From Verrucomicrobiota bacterium (GTDB lineage: Bacteria > Verrucomicrobiota > Verrucomicrobiia > Opitutales > Seribacteraceae): a DNA stretch of 8,464 nucleotides. Below are positions 6,775-8,464 of this stretch, in pieces; position 1 is the stretch's first letter, and each line of letters starts with the position of its first letter. The stretch is from the NCBI GenBank assembly GCA_014382645.1, contig JACNJI010000167.1:1-8464 (forward strand). The letters run 5' to 3'. Made by a program: the position numbers and the translations under genes. Below the pieces are notes generated by a model. It was not told the origin of the DNA and ran no database searches. It saw only the letters and a list, made by a program, of their open reading frames with translations.

Positions 6775-7626
6775 TTATCGTTTCAAGTTAATGGCTTCCG
6801 AAAGAATCATGTCGGATGTAGTGACAACTCGGGAACCCGCTTGAAAAGAGCGTTGATGGGTGATCATGGATGCAAACTCATTAGTGAGATCCACATTCGA
6901 AAGTTCAAGGGCATATTGTCGAATTTTGCCGTTCGATCCGATCGTGGGCAAAGGGTTATCCGACTTTCCTGCGATGTTCTGGCCTGCCAAACCGTTGGAA
7001 AAATAACCATTTCCGACTCGGCGTAGGTATTGCGGTGCTGAAAAGTTTACGAGCTTAACTTGACCAGCGGCACGCAGAGTGTCTTGGCCATCTTTATTCA
7101 CGAGCAGGTTGACTTTTCCATCTTCCTCCACTCGGCGAGCAAGTAAAGTCTCGCCATCTTGTGCCCCAAGGAGCAATGCACCGTCTTGACCTTGAAGTTG
7201 ATAGCGAAATCGGTCTCGGGTCACTACAACTCCAGCCATGTTTGTTTCATATGATCCGGCTCGAGTGTAAAATAGTTCCCCCGTAGCTGAATCGGTAACC
7301 TCGAAAAAGCCACCAGCATTAGGGAGTGCACCTCCTTCGATGGCCAAGTCAAGATCAAGTCCCGTAACATCTACAGTACCTTGATTGAAATTTGAGCTTA
7401 TTGACCCGACGTGAACGCCGGTACCGAACTGCTGCAGTTGATTGCGAGGTTCACCACCACCATTAGACTCGGCATCTTGAATGTGAAGATAAAAATTGTC
7501 GGAATAATTCACTCGGGAAGCCTTGTAACCGAGAGAATTAACATTCGCAATATTGTTTCCCAGCGTTTGAAGCCCTTGAGTAATACTCTTTAAAGCAGTC
7601 ACTCCATTGTACAAGGAAGCTATCAT
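6775..7626 (-). CDS. flgE: Flagellar hook protein, short FlgE type (FlgE/FlgG family)
   Basis: This is an axial protein of the rod/hook family, exported by the type III gate and polymerised outside the cell; its place directly after flgD makes the hook subunit FlgE most likely. The N-terminal rod domain reads SLYNGVTALKSITQGLQTLG then NNIANVNSLGYKASRVNYSD (24-43), and the C-terminal D0 helix has ELSNVDLTNEFASMITHQRS followed by FQAGSRVVTTSDMIL. Both are closer to FlgE than to FlgG or FlgF. Between them is a FlgE/F/G core (FGTGVHVGSI at 67-76, DLDLAIEGG, FYTRAGSYE). Length is 283 residues, against about 400 for enterobacterial FlgE, 260 for FlgG and about 264 for the Bacillus hook protein; large D2/D3 domains are therefore missing. 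A Gly/Asn/Gln-rich loop (about 47-66) precedes FGTGV, and a small insertion (GALPNAG) interrupts the usual AIxGxGFF motif. ATG start, no clear Shine-Dalgarno. FlgG or FlgF is the alternative. Confidence 0.82.
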   Translation of the reverse strand: MIASLYNGVTALKSITQGLQTLGNNIANVNSLGYKASRVNYSDNFYLHIQDAESNGGGEPRNQLQQFGTGVHVGSISSNFNQGTVDVTGLDLDLAIEGGALPNAGGFFEVTDSATGELFYTRAGSYETNMAGVVVTRDRFRYQLQGQDGALLLGAQDGETLLARRVEEDGKVNLLVNKDGQDTLRAAGQVKLVNFSAPQYLRRVGNGYFSNGLAGQNIAGKSDNPLPTIGSNGKIRQYALELSNVDLTNEFASMITHQRSFQAGSRVVTTSDMILSEAINLKR

Positions 7627-7659
7627 AATCTCATGTGGATTCGAGTGATGTGGAGGGAT

Positions 7660-8112
7660 TTATTTAGATACAGATTCGTCGACCAGCTCAACCCTGACAA
7701 TATTCGCAATGGGATACGCCTTGCCATCGACAGTCACCGTAATCTGCCCATCGGCGGAACGCTCCACCGCCTCAGCAACGGAAGATTTCCGCTCACCGCT
7801 ATTAGTTTCAATCGTTACCTTACGACCAAGATAAGCTTGTGTGGCGACTTGATTTTGGGACTCGGCAAATTCAGTAAAACTTTGTGTAAACTTTTGCTGA
7901 TTCTCCAGCGATGCCACATTCGCCATCTGCGAGATAAACTCTGTATCCTTCATCGGTTCGAGCGGATCTTGGTTGGCAATTTGGGTAGTGAGCAACTGTA
8001 GGAAATCCTCCATGCCCATTGTATTGCTACTGCTGCTTGATGAATTTGAGGAAAATGCGTCTGCCCGAGGGTTTGCGTCACTTATTGGTTTTGTTAATGC
8101 TGATTCAATCAT
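7660..8112 (-). CDS. flgD: Flagellar hook assembly scaffold protein FlgD (short form)
   Basis: FlgD caps the growing hook and promotes polymerisation of hook subunits; it is an exported protein. The preferred ATG gives 150 residues. A Ser-rich disordered N-terminus (poly-Ser 24-29) leads into the conserved FlgD domain: MEDFLQLLTTQIANQDPLEP (34-53), MKDTEFISQMANVASLENQQ (54-73) and a helix through FTEFAESQNQ. The C-terminal part (about 93-146, YLGRKVTIETNSGE to IANIVRVEL) fits a tudor-like fold without the inserted FnIII-like domain found in the 230-residue enterobacterial protein. Bacillus FlgD has a similarly compact form. A TTG two codons upstream (8118) is an alternative start; neither has a Shine-Dalgarno. 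It lies 42 bp after fliK and 33 bp before the hook gene. Confidence 0.92.
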   Translation of the reverse strand: MIESALTKPISDANPRADAFSSNSSSSSSNTMGMEDFLQLLTTQIANQDPLEPMKDTEFISQMANVASLENQQKFTQSFTEFAESQNQVATQAYLGRKVTIETNSGERKSSVAEAVERSADGQITVTVDGKAYPIANIVRVELVDESVSK

Positions 8113-8154
8113 TTGCAAAATCGTTAAATTATTAAAATTAGGTTGAAATTCAAA
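8113..8154 (-). promoter_or_regulatory. Very AT-rich fliK-flgD spacer; possible promoter or SD-free leader
   Basis: This 42-bp gap has only 8 G/C bases (about 19%), far below its surroundings. On the minus strand it contains an odd-length palindrome-like TTGAATTTCAA followed by TAATTTTAATAATTTAA. An approximate -35/-10 pair can be drawn (TTGAAT and TAATTT with a 16-nt spacer), but matches are poor and such AT-rich DNA gives them easily. It may instead serve as an unstructured leader for flgD, which has no Shine-Dalgarno. Confidence 0.2.
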
Positions 8155-8464
8155 TTAAGCCGCTTTGGAAACAAAATCTCCAAGCTCGTGATAACTGGAT
8201 GCCACTAGGCAACCCTCGCAACTAAAGCCAAAGGAAGCCAAGGAATCTGCGATAGGTCCCGAGCCCGAGCGAAGGGATTTCCGTAATTCTTGATCCGATG
8301 TAATGAAAGCGACACAAACCTTCTTCCCGGTAAGCTCAATCTTTACGCCAAGTTTACTGCCTCCGGGCAAATCCAAAGCAAAACGGGCAACTCGTCGCCC
8401 ATCCCGTGACAAGACTGCAACTCGCGCCGCAAGAACGGGCAACACAGGACGCAAATTCTCGGGT
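8155..8464 (-). CDS. fliK: Flagellar hook-length control protein FliK, C-terminal domain (5' end beyond window)
   Basis: FliK is the exported ruler that measures hook length and triggers the FlhB specificity switch through its C-terminal domain. About 102 residues are visible, open to the window edge; the leftmost codons read PENLRPVLPV with no convincing start. The pattern matches the conserved Flg_hook domain: FALDLPGGSKLGVKIELTGK then VCVAFITSDQELRKSLRSG, followed by a PIADSLASFGF helix and a short last strand. This corresponds to the family's L.L.P..LG.V.V.(9).V.F......R..L......L...L...G plan. Two Cys residues (CEGC) near the end are a local feature. The position immediately before flgD is the standard one for fliK, which strengthens a call based on a divergent family. 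Confidence 0.82.
   Translation of the reverse strand, partial: PENLRPVLPVLAARVAVLSRDGRRVARFALDLPGGSKLGVKIELTGKKVCVAFITSDQELRKSLRSGSGPIADSLASFGFSCEGCLVASSYHELGDFVSKAA

Noticed and set aside
8452..8454. TTG at 8454 as the start of a small 99-residue gene
   Set aside because: The frame stays open to the window edge and the protein matches only the C-terminal domain of FliK, so this is an internal Leu codon of a longer gene.

Overview
The window is one uninterrupted block of flagellar genes, all read from the minus strand. In transcription order (from high to low coordinates) they are fliK (3' end only), flgD, a flgE-type hook gene, fliL, fliM, fliN, fliO, fliP, fliQ, fliR, flhB and flhA (5' two thirds only). 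Every gene was identified by reading its translation against remembered family signatures; no database search was run. No plus-strand gene, RNA gene, mobile element, CRISPR array or phage gene was found.

Layout. At the right edge (8155-8464) is the conserved C-terminal domain of the hook-length ruler FliK. Next come the hook-cap scaffold FlgD and a short hook protein (6775-8112), then FliL, the stator-associated membrane protein (6213-6749). The switch/C-ring proteins FliM and FliN follow (4899-6156). The rest is the type III export gate: FliO, FliP, FliQ, FliR, FlhB and FlhA (1-4902). Genes are tightly packed. Start/stop overlaps of 4 bp occur at fliN/fliO (GTGA), fliO/fliP (TTGA) and fliQ/fliR (ATGA), fliM/fliN overlap by 8 bp, and all other gaps are 56 bp or less. 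This points to a single polycistron with translational coupling. No stretch over 300 bases lacks a gene, and no convincing internal terminator is visible.

How the genes work together. FliP, FliQ, FliR and FlhB form the membrane pore and gate, FlhA is the proton-coupled export motor and substrate docking ring, and FliO helps assemble FliP. The gate exports FlgD, hook subunits and FliK. FliK with FlhB (autocleavage motif N269-P-T-H) makes the switch from hook to filament export. FliM and FliN form the rotor switch; FliL sits with the stator.

Organism. The gene order resembles the Bacillus fla/che operon (fliK-flgD-flgE-fliL-fliM-...-fliO-P-Q-R-flhB-flhA) without the interposed cheY/fliY. The short FlgD and short FlgE are also of that general type. 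Base composition is intermediate (mid-40s % GC by eye), and several starts lack a Shine-Dalgarno. A non-proteobacterial flagellate is likely; the PVC group (Verrucomicrobiota-like) is a guess only. I see conserved flagellar machinery rather than a new system. The points most worth a second look are the missing canonical CheY-binding peptide in FliM, the compact hook protein, the long FlhA linker and the non-ATG overlapping starts.
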